The notes below the pieces were generated by a model. The model had not been told where the DNA came from and searched no databases. It worked only from the letters and a program-made list of their open reading frames with translations. The position numbers and the translations under genes are program-made. A stretch of DNA of 64,000 nucleotides from Diogma glabrata (Eukaryota > Arthropoda > Insecta > Diptera > Cylindrotomidae): NCBI GenBank assembly GCA_963693315.1, contig OY856188.1:189245604-189309603 (forward strand), in the 5' to 3' direction. Of this stretch, positions 10,430 to 22,780 are shown piece after piece; the stretch's first letter is position 1; every line of letters begins with the position of its first letter.

Positions 10430-10937
10430 GTGTATTTTTAACGATAATTTTACGATTTCACGATAATAACAATCCGTAACACTTCTGTATTGTTCACGTT
10501 TTGACACTAAACTGAATAAGAATTTCATTATAAAAATATTACAACATGTTGCACAGGGGCGTCAATTGGGTAGGGCTGGGGGGGGGGGGGGGGGGGGGCA
10601 TTGTCCCCCCCTTAAGGATCTGATATTATCAATACATCGATTCAATAAAACCATCCAATCGCGATAGAATTATACACTATAAAAATTTCAATGCACTGTT
10701 ATTTTGTAAATTCGTCTAATTTTTAGAACATTTACTTAACTAATATACCAATTTTATCGCATACTATTAATTGAAATACATCTGATAATATAATTATTAC
10801 GTTACATATTATTTTGGCCCGACTAAAGTACAGTTCACCGCAATATTCAAACCGTTATCGTTCTTTGTATCAAGGACTAGAACGCCACCGATACGAAAGG
10901 CGGTCGTATTGCTTCTAATCTTCTGATGAAATCAGTT

Positions 10938-11060
10938 TTATAAACAAAACACGATCGTTCTTCCAAAAACGCCGTGGGTGCGTATTTTGACAAAATTCTA
11001 TCGTACTATAAGGTGCGCGGCATCACCGCTTTTAGAAGAACGATTGTGTTTTGTTTATAA
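10938..11060. repeat. Imperfect inverted repeat
   Basis: The left arm TTATAAACAAAACACGATCG faces a right arm ending CAATCGTTCTT-complement and TTTGTTTATAA. Arms are about 38 bp with several mismatches, separated by about 45 bp. It could be a small foldback element. No flanking duplication was confirmed. Confidence 0.6.
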
Positions 11061-13014
11061 GATATTCGTGTCTGAGCCAGAGAAAACAAAATATTTCATT
11101 AGTATAGGGTTTCTCGCGAGTTCATAGTGCAGTGTTTAACACTCAAATTTCAATTGTTATTGGTAATTTTTATAAACTTAAAAGTAAGTACATGCAGGAG
11201 AACACAACCTAATTATTCCCCACTTATTTGGAGAACCCTGACTGTTTGGCCTTGTTTTTTTATCTATATCATATTGTACAAACTTAAATAGACTTTTTTA
11301 AAAACAATAAAATAAAAACAATTATAACATGTAAAATCCTATAACATATCAAAAGTTTTGTTGATAGTTGTGCTAATTTTTATAAAATGCATGAAAATAA
11401 TTACGGAGTAATTTAAATTTATTTGGTTATTTCCAGTGATTTTATAATAGTGAATGTTTTATAATGGACAAGCAATATTTTCTAACGACACGAACAAATA
11501 TTTAAGTTATGTAAATATTTTCAAAGTATGTTATGAAAACTTGCTGACAAATTCTTTTCGCTATATGGACTATAATTTTTAATTCATAAAATAGCAAAAA
11601 TTATATGTTTGGTTGGTTATAATAAAATTCAAAACGTATCCTAAACGTCAATCTTTGTTCATTTTTTTATACAGTCACAGGGAGGGAGAAACTATTATTT
11701 TTTGTCGTAGGTTTTTCTTATAGATTTAAAAGAAGCTCGCAATAATTGTACAATTTTGAATCAAATGAAAAATTTACGCACGTATATGGGTAGTAAACTG
11801 ACCAGACGTCCCACGCTGCGTGGAAATGTCACACATTTCATTGCATTGTCCCACGGAGAAATATGTACCACGAAGCGTCCCACGAAACAAATACTTCCAC
11901 CACATTTGCCCGCATTATCGAAATAATCAAAAAACCTTATATCTACCTACGTACAGTTTGCGCAATAGCTTCACAGTTTTTTCTTGCAGTTTGTATAATG
12001 TTATGTTTATGTTGATTTAACCATATTGAGAGAACAAACCAGTGCAATATTTTTTTTTACTAAAATAGTGTTTTAACTATAATTTTCTTAGAAATACTAA
12101 ACTCAGTTTCTAAACTCTAAACTAAACTTTCAGTTTCTTTCACTTCAATCAATCTTTTAATGTCTAACAGATCTACAGATCTAACAGATCTTCAACATAT
12201 CTTTTAATGTCTAACAGATCTACCTCAGCGAAAAGGTTTCTTTGTTTATAGAAACATCTCCCCGGTGTATATACGAGAGATCGAAAGTATATTATGAAAA
12301 ATAAAATACAAAACATTTTACTTAAAAAGACGCAGTTTTGCGTATAAATTCATAAAAATTTAAATTTTTAAGCCAGAGTTACAATTTTCCTTTATTTGAG
12401 CACTCATTTCAATCCTTTGAAATAATATTCAAAAATTAAAATGTTCATAATTTGAATATCGTTCTTACTCGTAAGAGTAAAATTTTTGTTTTTTCGATTT
12501 TACTCCTTTGGAGCAGATTACATTTTCCTGTTCTTTCATTCGATTTGCAAAAGAAGAAAATTATAGTCACTCTACGTCATCCTTTATATTCATTTTTCTA
12601 ACAATACATGGATAATTGAACGAATCATTCGAAGCATTTTACGTTGGAAAGCATCAAATTGGACGCAAAAATAAAAGTCTTGAGTATTTGAAAGAAAATA
12701 TTTCAATATAGCAGCGAGAATGATATATTATTATTTTTACTGCTGTATTGATGAGATCTTTTTAGTTACCAATTAATTAAAACACTTTAGATATAGTTTA
12801 TTAGCGTTTATTTTAAATTAATTAATTATATTTATATAGTAAGGTGTGTACACTTCATTGTCTAATTAATTACTATATCTATTCTAATCATGTATCCTTT
12901 TATTTCGAATGGATTTATGAGGTAAGCATTTATATTTGACACCGCACATGCCAAACATATTATTTGTTTTCCGGTGCTCGCTTGCACACGCCAAGTATAT
13001 TTTGCTTACCGTTG

Positions 13015-13064
13015 CATTTCATTATTAAAGAAATATACCTTGTACTTTTCTTTAATAATGAAAT
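13015..13064. repeat. Perfect short hairpin
   Basis: The left arm ATTTCATTATTAAAGAAA and its exact complement TTTCTTTAATAATGAAAT are separated by about 13 bp. It lies just outside the Gypsy element and could be part of an LTR, for example a transcription stop, but this is not shown. Confidence 0.65.
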
Positions 13065-13568
13065 ATAGTGAGCTCATAAAGACTCACTTCACCTCCCTTC
13101 TTTTAGTGAATGATGCTAATCATTCATGCTAATCGTCAATATGAAAAACTAATTGTATATGCAATTATCGTTATTATTATATTTGAAACGGCGCCTTGTT
13201 TCAAATAGTACAATGAACGCATTACACTTATTAAAAATAACAACAGTCTCTAAATTACAAATTTTAAAACAATATTTTTTTTTATGTTTATGATTCGTTT
13301 GTATGATTTTATTGTACTTAGACACTACGTACTCTTCGCTTCCTTTTTTTGGAATAGCTGAAGGCTTAGTTTAATTAACAGCATTATTTAAATTCTTAAA
13401 TTAAATTAATCCATAAAGTATACATTTAAAAAAAATTATCAAATTACTCGAATTTTATTATTAATAATAATTAACTAACTCTAAAAATGAAAATATTTAA
13501 TTATAATTTTAAAAATAATTACTAACTGAAAGCAAAGCATTTTTAATATTAATATTTTTTATATTTAG

Positions 13569-14860
13569 CTAAATTTGATTAATTCTTAATTCTAAATTTT
13601 TCTTTAATCGATTCTTATGAACGATTTTTTCTTTTTTTGTTATGGGATCCTCAATCGCTATATTGAGTTTTGGTAGGATTTTTTTTACAATATATGGTCC
13701 TGTATAAAAGGATTCTAGCTTATGTCTATTTTCGTTTGTTAAAAATACTCTATCTGTAATTGATACTTCTAATGGGTTAATGTTTTTATCGTAATAAATT
13801 TTTCTTCTTATATTTTCTTGTTCTATTAATGTTTTGGCTCTTCTTAAGGCTACTTGTAATTTGAATTTTAAATGTTTTACATACTCATCAGGGTTATAAA
13901 GAGGGTCAACTTTATCATTAAAAATTTCGTCTATTGAATTAGCTCTATTACCGAAGATTAACTCAAACGGTGTGTAGAGATGGGTTAAATTTGGAGTATT
14001 ATTATAGGAAAATGCATATATGGGCAACCACCATCCAAATCAACCATCCAAATCATTGGCTTCTAAATTCATGTAATTTCTTAAGAATACATTTATTTCC
14101 CTGTGATTTCTCTCTATTTTTCCCAACGTTTCATGGTGATAAGCAGTAGATATTGCATGTTTAATTCTTAGAGTATCGCATATGTTTTTGATAATTGAAT
14201 TACAATATTCTGACCCTTGATCAGATTTTATCGTTTTCATTGGTCCAAAGACTAAAATAATTCTTTCTATTAAAGCTTTTGCTATTGTAATTGCCTCTTT
14301 GTTTGGTATTGGAACGATGATTACATAACTGGTTAGTTCACATTGAGCGGTTAATGCATATCTATTATCATTAATAGTTATAGGTAAAGGTCCTATAGTG
14401 TCTATTTGCACGATATCGAACGCTTTGTTAGGTGTTTCTGTAATTATTAGATTTTCTTTTGTTTTTCTTAATACTTTATTTTTAGCACATTTGTTGCAAT
14501 TTTTTATGTAGGTAGCTATCTCCTGAGACATACCTTTCCAATTGTAAACTGATTTAATTTTTGCTATAGTTTTCCTTTGTCCTGTATGACCACCTAATAT
14601 TGGATCATCATGACATTTTTTTATTATATTTTCTCTTTCTTCTTTATTCATAATATTTTTGCGCGCTTTTGTAATAATTATATTTAACATTTTTAAATTG
14701 ATGTTGGCCAACTTAATAAATTTTGTACTATCAATGTATTTATATATGACGTCATTGGTATATATCTTTATATTATAAATATTTAATTTGCAAGCTAAGG
14801 CCTCTAGCTTCGATAAAAATTGTCCGAAGTCAATTTCATCATTCACAAATTTATTAATTG
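13569..14860 (-). pseudogene. Gypsy integrase, frameshifted
   Basis: The integrase joins retroelement cDNA into host DNA. In order, the sequence has the zinc-binding H2C2 module (CHDDPILGGHTGQRK, then CNKCAKNK), the DDE core with D in VQIDTIGPL, D in KSDQGSEYCN and E in GKIERNHR, and a GPY/F-type C-terminal module (FYTGPYIVKKIL). The frame begins after an in-frame TAA near 14860 that separates it from the RNase H part. A perfect 13-bp tandem duplication at 14030-14042/14043-14055 breaks the frame just after EANDLDG, and the C-terminal part resumes in the next frame at 14027. Catalytic residues are preserved, but the protein cannot be made intact. Confidence 0.9.
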
Positions 14861-14861
14861 G

Positions 14862-17440
14862 TTACAATTTTAACTCATTAAAATTGTACACTTCATTTTT
14901 AAATTTTTCTTTTTTGTCCTTAGGACATTGTAGCAATAGTGTTAAATATTTGTTGTTATTTATGTCAATAAACTTAAAACATGGAATTTTAACTAGATTA
15001 TTATCATTATTATCATACAATACTTTTGTTGTTTCTACTGAAATTTCTTTGTCATTTTTAGGATTTAGTATTTTGTTAGACATCGATCTCGTTTGAATGG
15101 CTAGAATTGTTTTAATAGAAGATGTTAGAGTTTTTAAATCTTCGATTGCGATTCGCGATAACACGTCTGCGGTAACATTGGTATAACCTTTTACGTGTTC
15201 TACTTCAAAATCGTATTCTTCTAGTTCTAATCGAATTCGTGTTAGTCTGGAGGAAGGATTCTTTAAAGAAAAGAGATGAACTAGGGGCTTATGATCTGAT
15301 CTAATTAAAAATTTATTGCCAAATACGTATGGTCTAAAGTGATTTATAGCGAAAAAGATTGCTAATAATTCCTGTTCAATTGTTGACTTGTTTGATTCTC
15401 CACGTGTAAAAGTTTTTGAAAAATAGGCTACTGGTAGATCATTATTGGAATGTTTTTGACTTAGAGTTGCGCCGCATCCAATCTTGGAAGCGTCTGTAGT
15501 GATTATAAATTTTTTATTGAAATCTGGGTATTGCAATATTGGAGGATTTTGTAAATAATTTTTTATTATTTCAAATTCCTTTTGGCAGATAGGAGTCCAG
15601 TTGAAAGTTTCATTTTTCCTTGTAAGTTTATTTTGTTTCTGCAAATTTAGGAATGAATTTTCTGTAGAAATTAGCAAATGCCACGAATCGTCTGGTATCA
15701 TCTGCATTTTGTGGGACTGGATAATTTTTGATAGCATGCAGTTTGGATGGATCAATTTTAATTCCATCAGCAGTGCACTGATGTCCAAGAAAGGTAACTT
15801 CACTTCTGAAGAAGGAACATTTTTTTGGGTTTAATTTTAGGTTGAATTTTCTACAAGTTTCAAATACTTGTTGAAGGTTTTTCAAATGATGGTTTTCTGA
15901 ACAACCAATTACTATTACATCATCCATATAAAGAAAAGCGCTTTCTGGTGCAACACCAGAAAAAGCCAATGACATCATTCTATGGAAAGAGTTTGGTGCT
16001 ACTAGGGTTTCTCATTCCCCGCAGTAATTAAAATCCCGGGAAGCCGGGACAAAAAATATTAAATTCCCGGGATCCCGGGAAATCCCGGGAAACGCTAAAA
16101 AGCTAGATTTTTCTAATTGGGTGGTAGAAAAATGTGTAAAATTAAAACAGCACAAAAAATGCGCTATTGATTTTTAAATTATTTTTAGTTAAAAAACCTT
16201 CAAAAATTAAATAAAAAAGAATATATAAAAACAAAACGAAAATAAATTCATAATACTAATTTTTAAACAATTTTTCAAAAAACAATGGCGCCATCACTTA
16301 GTTTTGTCTAAATTTTCGTGACGAAACGTCCATTGAACCATACATTGAACACCATCCGTCCAAGAGAACCATTAAACATAAATTAAGAGAAATGAAGCGC
16401 AAGTTTTAGGTAGATTTCTCAGAAAAATCTACCTATTTTAAGTTTTATTGGTTTTAATTTGTTGTGTTTATATGTGTCAAAAAAACCATACAAAAAAACC
16501 ATGATACCATATGTGTCAAAAAAACATTTTCCTAATTTTGAACGAAATTAATTACTACAGAGAGAAAAGAATTAAAAACTGCTCGATTTTCGAGTGAGAA
16601 AACTTTTAATATCTTTGAAAAAAGTACAAAAAAATGTTAATAAAAATTAGCGGGATACCCGGGATCCCGGGATGAAATCCCGGGAAAACGGGATGAAAAT
16701 TTACCCCCGGAATCCCGGGGAAAACGGGATCCCGGGATCCCGTTTGAGAAACCCTAGGTGCCACTTTTAAACCGAATGGAACACGGGTGCAACGAAATGT
16801 TCCAAAATCTGTAGAAAAAGCTGTGCAATCTCTTGATTCTTCTTCCAATTCTATTTGATGAAATCCACTTAAAAGGTCTAAGACTGTAAAATATTTTGCC
16901 CTTCCTAGCTGATCCAAAATCTCTTCAATTCTAGGAATAGGATAAACATCGCCAATCAGTTTTCGGTTCAATTGTCTAAAATCAGCTACAAGTCTGTGTC
17001 TTTGTTTGTTACAACCTGGTAGAGATTTTTTCGGTACCAAGAATATAGGACTAGAATATTCAGAAATGCTTGGTTCAACTATTTTATTATCGATTAGTTT
17101 TTGGACTTGTGATCTTATTTCTTGTTTTTGAGAGTTGGGCAATCGATATTTTTTAATATAGACTGGGTTATCATCCATTAGTCTCAACTTTTGCTTATAA
17201 AAATTATTCGAAGATAAAGGTTCATCTTCAAGACCAAAAATGTCGTAATTATTCTTGATTAAATTTTCAAATTTGTTCCTAATATAACCATTAATATGGT
17301 TATTATTTTGAATAATATGATTGTAAATTTGGGTATTTCTGATACTATTTTCATTTGGTTTTTGTTTAAAAATTTCAAAGTCGGTCAATTTTTCAAAATT
17401 AAATTTGGATATTGGTATGTTAATTGAATCTGAATTTGTA
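14862..17440 (-). pseudogene. Gypsy reverse transcriptase-RNase H, split by a MITE
   Basis: The reverse transcriptase copies element RNA to cDNA and the RNase H removes the RNA strand. The RT fingers at 16757-17388 show KYRLPNSQKQEIR, YSSPIFLVPKKS, RLVADFRQLN and FTVLDLLSGFHQIELE. The frame is cut at FGLKVAP by the element at 16003-16756 and resumes at 15994 with FHRMMSLAFSG. The catalytic LYMDDVIVIG is intact. A frame change near 15640 separates RT thumb sequence (FANFYRKFIPKFAE) from the connection and RNase H (TTDASKIGCGATLS, IEQELLAIFFAI, LIRSDHKPLVHLF). A terminal segment leads to the TAA near 14860. Confidence 0.9.
16003..16756. mobile_element. hAT-type MITE inserted in the Gypsy RT
   Basis: The 754-bp element has terminal inverted repeats TAGGGTTTCTCA / TGAGAAACCCTA. 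It is flanked by 8-bp duplications GGTGCTAC (15995-16002) and GGTGCCAC (16757-16764), which differ at one base. The 8-bp length and the TAGGG terminus fit hAT elements. Near both ends CCCGGGATCCCGGG-type palindromes recur, a striking GC-rich pattern against an AT-rich interior. A hairpin containing AGGTAGATTTC lies at 16408-16440. It has no coding capacity, and the apparent reading of RT into the element (Pro/Gly-rich tail) is an artefact of the insertion. Confidence 0.9.
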
Positions 17441-17449
17441 TTTAAAATT

Positions 17450-18010
17450 TTAACAATTGGTTTCCCAGAAGAAACTATTGAACTTGCTACAAAAACGCCT
17501 GGAATTAATTCTTTGTTTAAAATATCGGTTTAACAATATCGGAACAGTTCTAAATACTTCAGCTCTCGGAGGTATTGTCAGAATGTTTTTATTGAACGAT
17601 TCGTTAACAGGTATTTCAACACTTTTAGAGCCATTAAAATCAAAATTTAAAGTTAAAGTCCAATTTTCATAATTTAATATACATTTATAAGTACTTAAGA
17701 AGTCTTGCCCTAATATTCCATCTGTAGGTGTATTCAAGTCATTTTGTAGTACATGTAATTTTACTTTAAGTGCATAGTTTGGAATGAAAATTTCTGTATT
17801 TAAAGTACCTAATGAGTTTACAATGGTATTTGTAACACCTTTTATTTCTATTATGTTTTCCTTGTCAACATTTGTTATGTTATTATTTTTAATTAAAGAA
17901 ATTTCAGCACCAGAATCTATTAGAAAAGTTTTAATTCTATCAGAGTTTGATATTTTAAATTTTACGACGGTTGCATAATTTAGATTAATAGTATAAACCT
18001 GTTTTAATTT
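17450..18010 (-). pseudogene. Gypsy protease region
   Basis: The retropepsin cleaves the Gag-Pol precursor. The frame enters from the gag end in the -1 frame (VYTINLNYATVVKFKI), has the catalytic LIDSGAEISLIK and the downstream GILGQDFL helix typical of Gypsy proteases, and runs to VFRTVPILL. A frameshift near 17525 separates it from the short linker before the RT (PGVFVASSIVSSGKPIVK). The active-site D-S-G is intact. Confidence 0.85.
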
Positions 18011-18015
18011 TTGTG

Positions 18016-19240
18016 TTAGGAGTCTTGATTTAGACTGAGGTTTTGTACTTGAAACCCCAACTCTTCGTCTTCTGTTACATCAGTTATTGCTCTAACATTT
18101 CTTCTAGCATTGTTTGCGTAAGTATTGGTATTGTGCGTATTTGGACGGTTTCTATTATAATATGTATTGTTGGTACTAAACAGTCTTCCACGGTTGAAAT
18201 TTGAATTGTAATTTTGACGAAAATTTCTTCTATTAATATTCCCATTAAAATTACGTTCGTTAAAAGTATTTTGTCTGAAATACTCATTATTTATATGTCC
18301 ATAACCTCTACCTCCACGGGTAAATCGTAGTATGTTTGCCGCTTTTGCAGTTTTTTCTGCACTAATAGCCTCGTTAAACTTGGCTACCATTTCATCTATA
18401 TTATCATACTCCTGCAACATTGCTGCTTGAATGCTGTTGTTCGTTGCATAAAACATTTTGATGTTGGCTTTAACATCGCTGATCGCTATTTTGTTGGCAT
18501 TTTCTATCGGCATGCCAAGAGTTTTGTATGCTAAGCATAGCTCAGATCTAAGACTTACAATTTTTTGTATATATTGGTCTTTGTTTATGAGAGTTAAACT
18601 ATTTAATGCTGATTTTACTTGCTCAACTGTTTTACCAGAGCATTTCCTTTTTAAATTATCAATAATTTCATCTATCGTGGTAACATTATCCGGTACAGCT
18701 TCTTCAGCCTTCTCTTTTAATTTTGTTAAAATAATAGTAATTGTTTGAGCTATGTTCGCTTCGCTTGTGATTGTAGTTTTAACTACATTTAATTTTCTTA
18801 AGAAATGAGTCAAATCTGTAGCATTTCCATCGTAATTTTCTGTAATGATTTTGTTGACGAGGGAGATTATATCGACTGGTGTTAACGCAGTATTCGTCAT
18901 TGTTTTTGTTTCAACTACGTCAATAGGTGTGTTAAAAAAAATTTTAATTTCGTCAGATTCTACATTAGCGAATGGTAGGACGTTTAGTAAACTAAATCTA
19001 TTATATTCTATTTGTTCAAAAATTGTTTTCGGTAAAATGTAATCATTCCTTTGTCCTAAGTTTCTAAGTCCTTTATTAACATTAGATAAAACTTCTTCTA
19101 TTATGTGTTTAAGATTAACAACATCTTGTCTTGTTGCCTTCTAACTTCATTAATTATATTGTTATATTCTAATACTAAATTTTTACCTACTTCGATATTC
19201 TTCTGAAACTCCAGAATTTCTTTGTCTCAATTATTTTATT
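18016..19240 (-). pseudogene. Gypsy Gag
   Basis: Gag forms the particle that packages element RNA. The 294-residue frame from 18900 has a helical capsid-like region (IISLVNKIITENYDG, TVEQVKSALNSL) and a C-terminal Arg/Asn/Gly-rich RNA-binding tail (RGGRGYGHINNEYF). There is no CCHC zinc knuckle. The same frame is open upstream to about 19120 (VLPFANVESDEIKIFFNTP) and, after one frame change near 19110, continues as a charged helix (EILEFQKNIEVGKNL), so the original start was probably near 19240. Stop is at 18016. Confidence 0.8.
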
Positions 19241-19515
19241 GCATATCTCAATTATTTTATTTCTTGAACCCTTGAGGTATGCTGTTAGCATTTATAACAA
19301 ATACGTAATTAATTTTCTAAATAATGTTCATAAAATAAATTAACACCCAAAATTATAGGGGAAACCTATAGAACCAAAAAGAAAGCAAAAACACATAAAA
19401 AAGTATTCTACAAGTAAAAAAAAATATTCTACTCAAAACAAGTGTTCTACAAGGTTACTATTGAAATATTCTGATTTCAATAAAACTAAAATTCGAACAA
19501 TAATATACTTATAAC

Positions 19516-22500
19516 TAGGGCAACCAAAAATATGCACTATAAAAACAATTTTAAGCGCTTAAAATATGCTCTAAAAAAACTATTTTATGCATTTAAAATA
19601 TCCTCTAAAAACCGAAAGAAACCATGGAAATATATATGTTTTCAGAGTCTTGTTTTTAATTCGGTTCCTAAGAGGTCGCTGTGCTTTGATCATAGTTACG
19701 GTGCTAGCTGGCCTGAGATAGTGAAGTATATATCTGAGCTTTTGTCCGCTATCATATACTGCACACCCGAGGTATTACGAGTGTCAGTAATGATAGTACT
19801 GCAGATATTGACAACTATTAAATATTAATTACATCAGTTGATTAAATTTTTTTACTAAAATCTAAACTGACAAAATCCCGTAAATTTTTTTTACTAAAAT
19901 CTAAACTGCCAAAATTCTTTCGTTCTCAAAAATTGTTACCAAAAAAAATTTTCTAAATTTTTCGAAGTCATCCATTTCATTCGTTATTGTTCTTACAAAG
20001 ACGATGTAAATGTTTCTGCTCAAAACATTACCGAAACCATTCTATTCGAAATTAATAAATTTTTGATAAAAATAAAATTTTAATAAAAAATGAAACCCCA
20101 ACAAAAATATTTGCATTAAATTGACGCTGATATAATCGTCACTGGCCCTGCAATGAAAGATAATTTGTTCTCAATACGCTGTGATTCGTACTAAAACTCC
20201 TAAAGAAGTACTCTAAATTTTGTCTTCAGGAGTTAATATGAAAGAACTTCTTGCAAACCGAAAAAGATTGAAAAACTTTTAAGGCGGTTTAAAATCACCA
20301 AAGTTTCCATACCATTATCCCACATATTATTCTAAAAACATTTTCAAAAGAATTTTCGCGACTTAAACTAAAATCTTCCACAAATTTTATAAATATGATA
20401 TTTTTCTTTCATGCTATTGGTCGATTGAAAGTTGCTCGTAATCAAAAAAGGAATGGAATGTGATATTTCAAATTATACACCAATATCTCAAGGTACAATT
20501 TTGTCTATCACTCTATTTTTAATTTATGTCAACGAACTGTTGGAAATCAGCAATAAACCAATAAATAGTTTTGCAGACGATAGTACACTGCATAAGTCAT
20601 TTTTCTCCTATTTTCAAAGGGTAAATGCATGAACAAATAAATGGGTAAATGCATGTCGTAAATAAAACGAGAACCTAAAAAATGTAGTGACCAAAATTTG
20701 GTCAATTTTAATTCCACCCAAACATAGTTACTGATTGTTTGCAGAACGAAGGCTCAACAACGAAGGTTCAATTATTATGTGTCAGCATTTGTTTATTGGG
20801 AGTCACAATTTCCAATGAATTACTCTGTAACGATCTCAAAAAGCCGATAAAAAAGAGCGCTTCTTAAAAAGTTGATCTCCTCAATAGATGTGAAAAAAAT
20901 AAAAGTTGTCAAGTTTGGTACACTCCTGCCTGGCTCTTTATGAGTCCGTTAAAAAACATGCTAAACGAATTGTATAGATGATGAAAAATTAGGATCAAGT
21001 CTTGATTTCCTCAACATCTTCACACTGTTTCTCATGGCCCCGAATGCCCCTTTGGCACCAAATGCTTCTCTGCCCGAACTGCATATAAATGGGCTGCTCC
21101 AATTTTTTTCGCAAAACCATAGAATTCATGTAATTTGCCGTAAGTTTCATCAAAATGTTTGCATGGAATCAAAGAAAATTTAAAAAATTTGCTACATCAA
21201 AAATCATATTTTCAATGATAAGAGCCTAATATCAGTTGAGAATTCAACTTGAGCAAATAGTGTAATTCTTAAAGATTCAACTTCGAAATATCATTCATTC
21301 GTTGATAGCGCGACTGCCAAAGGATCTGAACTCATTGGCATTACTAAGGTTAAGAGTTCGAATCACAACCGAAATCCGCACAAGAGAAAAACCGCGTTTT
21401 CTCTGAAATAAATTCAACCACACATTTGAATTGAAAAAATTCAAATTATTTCCTAGGTTACTCGAGATCATAATTTCCCACAAAAATGCCAAACAGTTAA
21501 ACTGTAGAAATCACTCACTGTCATAGCGAAAGAATGCAGAGAGATTTCTTTGTCCCTACAGCGTACAAATGGAATGCTTTCAAATGGAATGCTTTAAAAT
21601 GGAATACTTTGCACAAATTGAAATCTTTAAAATATTAAACTATTCTTGACACTTAAACGAGTCAACGAAAATTTCGTTTTCCATTTGCAGCCTATAGCAC
21701 ATCAAAACACAGAGCAACAAATTGCAGAGAGGTGGTTTTCGTTTTGAAATTCAATTTACTTTTAGCGTGAATTTTATAAAATTGTTGGTTTACGTTCTGA
21801 GAGTAGAATTACGTTCTGAGTTAAATCTGGTACAGAATAAAAATAACGCATTTTCAGAAATATACGAAACCAAGGGTTATTAAAATTACATAAAAGAATT
21901 GTAATCTTCCTTAAAAAAAATGAACCTTCTACATGACATTCCATTTGACCGGCTCCCACCCCTTGCATCTCAAAACACAGAGCTCTAGTTCCAATTTCTA
22001 GAAGGTTACAATGTTTTTTTATAGATGAGATTGCTAGTATATTGCTTAAATTTTCTACAAATTTTGAAACTTACCAAATTCTATGCTTTCTAAGTTAAGG
22101 GGATGGGACGCATACAACCCAACACAAGCATTTTCGGGAATGTGTCAACAGCTAAAAAGCTCAACCTCTCATATGACACCTATCTGAATGCCATAATAAG
22201 CGGTAAAATTTTTTATACGATTTCTAAGCTGCTTAAAATAGAACAAAACAAAACTAGGATTAACAGCTTATTATGGCCGTTCTAAGACCTTAGGTTGATA
22301 GGACCTACAGATGCTCAGAAAACCTATTGTAAAGGTCCAGTAAACACTAAAATCTTGGCACTAGTGTTCCATTTTAAAAAGACAGGACCCTAAATATTAA
22401 TGCCGCGATGGTAAAATGTGCCCAATTTTTAGATGCTCATATTTTTGTGCATTTTGTCACCATCAATTTAGGAAAAAAATGGCAACTATTTAAAATATGC

Positions 22501-22772
22501 AAAAATATTGACTTTTGGTGAAATATGGCATAATATTCCCTAAAAATATGTATTAAAGCTAAAAAAAACTCATGATTTTGCAAAATATGCAAAAATATGC
22601 ACTTTTGGTGAAATATGCATTTATATGCATTTTAGAGTAAAATATGCAAAAATATGCTCTAACAAGTAGGGCTTAAAAGTGTTAGTTTTACCTGAAACAG
22701 ATTTCAAGCTTAATCATTTTTTAATTAAGTGCTGTTAAAAAAACATGCTAGTGCATATTTTTGGTTGCCCTA
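19516..22772. mobile_element. hAT-type element with perfect 8-bp target duplication
   Basis: The 3257-bp element has terminal inverted repeats TAGGGCAACCAAAAATATG at the left and the complement at the right, about 22 bp. It is flanked by identical 8-bp duplications CTTATAAC (19508-19515 and 22773-22780), which is diagnostic of hAT insertion. AAATATGCA motifs recur many times inside both ends, especially 22440-22660, as expected for transposase-binding subterminal repeats. No hAT transposase was recognised. The interior contains a LINE fragment. Confidence 0.9.
20432..20990 (+). pseudogene. LINE reverse-transcriptase fragment inside the hAT element
   Basis: A short RT piece shows a block equivalent to PQG-S-LSP-LF (SQGTILSITLFLIYVNEL), then NSFADDSTLHKSF carrying the catalytic ADD. 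Downstream, scattered frames to about 20990 resemble the post-RT region (ALYESVKKHAKRIV). Many stops are present. It is either an old insertion into the hAT element or cargo carried by it. Confidence 0.7.
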
Positions 22773-22780
22773 CTTATAAC

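Larger units (their letters stand above)
5750..10460. mobile_element. CACTA/Tnp2-like DNA transposon with convergent DUF4806 gene
   Basis: The span holds a spliced Tnp2-like transposase on the plus strand (6233-8510) and a DUF4806 accessory gene on the minus strand (8859-10429), tail to tail with about 350 bp of AT-rich sequence between them. The outer limits are approximate: sequence beginning CAGCTAGCACAGATTTCG after the minisatellite may be the left end, but no matching right terminus was identified. Both genes carry several lesions, so this copy is probably dead. Confidence 0.6.
10430..13560. other. 3.1 kb without a recognised gene
   Basis: AT-rich sequence with only short ORFs and no protein similarity I can recognise. 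It contains an uninterrupted run of 21 G at 10578-10598 and two inverted repeats listed separately. Near 12170-12225 AACAGATCT recurs four times at short spacing. The part nearest 13000-13560 may include the 3' LTR of the neighbouring Gypsy element, but I found no matching second copy. Confidence 0.6.
13569..19250 (-). mobile_element. Ty3/Gypsy LTR retrotransposon, degraded copy
   Basis: The gene order on the minus strand is gag, protease, reverse transcriptase, RNase H, integrase, as expected for Ty3/Gypsy (Metaviridae). No envelope gene follows the integrase. The pol frame is in -1 relative to gag at the gag stop, which is typical. The copy is broken by frameshifts, one in-frame stop, a 13-bp duplication and a hAT MITE inserted in the RT. 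I could not pair two LTRs, so the outer limits are those of the coding part. Confidence 0.9.

Noticed and set aside
16606..16760. Pro/Gly-rich C-terminal extension of the Gypsy RT frame
   Set aside because: The frame runs into the inserted hAT MITE; the extension translates its CCCGGG repeats.
13569..19508. LTR pair of the first Gypsy element
   Set aside because: I compared sequences on both sides and found no convincing repeated pair or primer-binding site.
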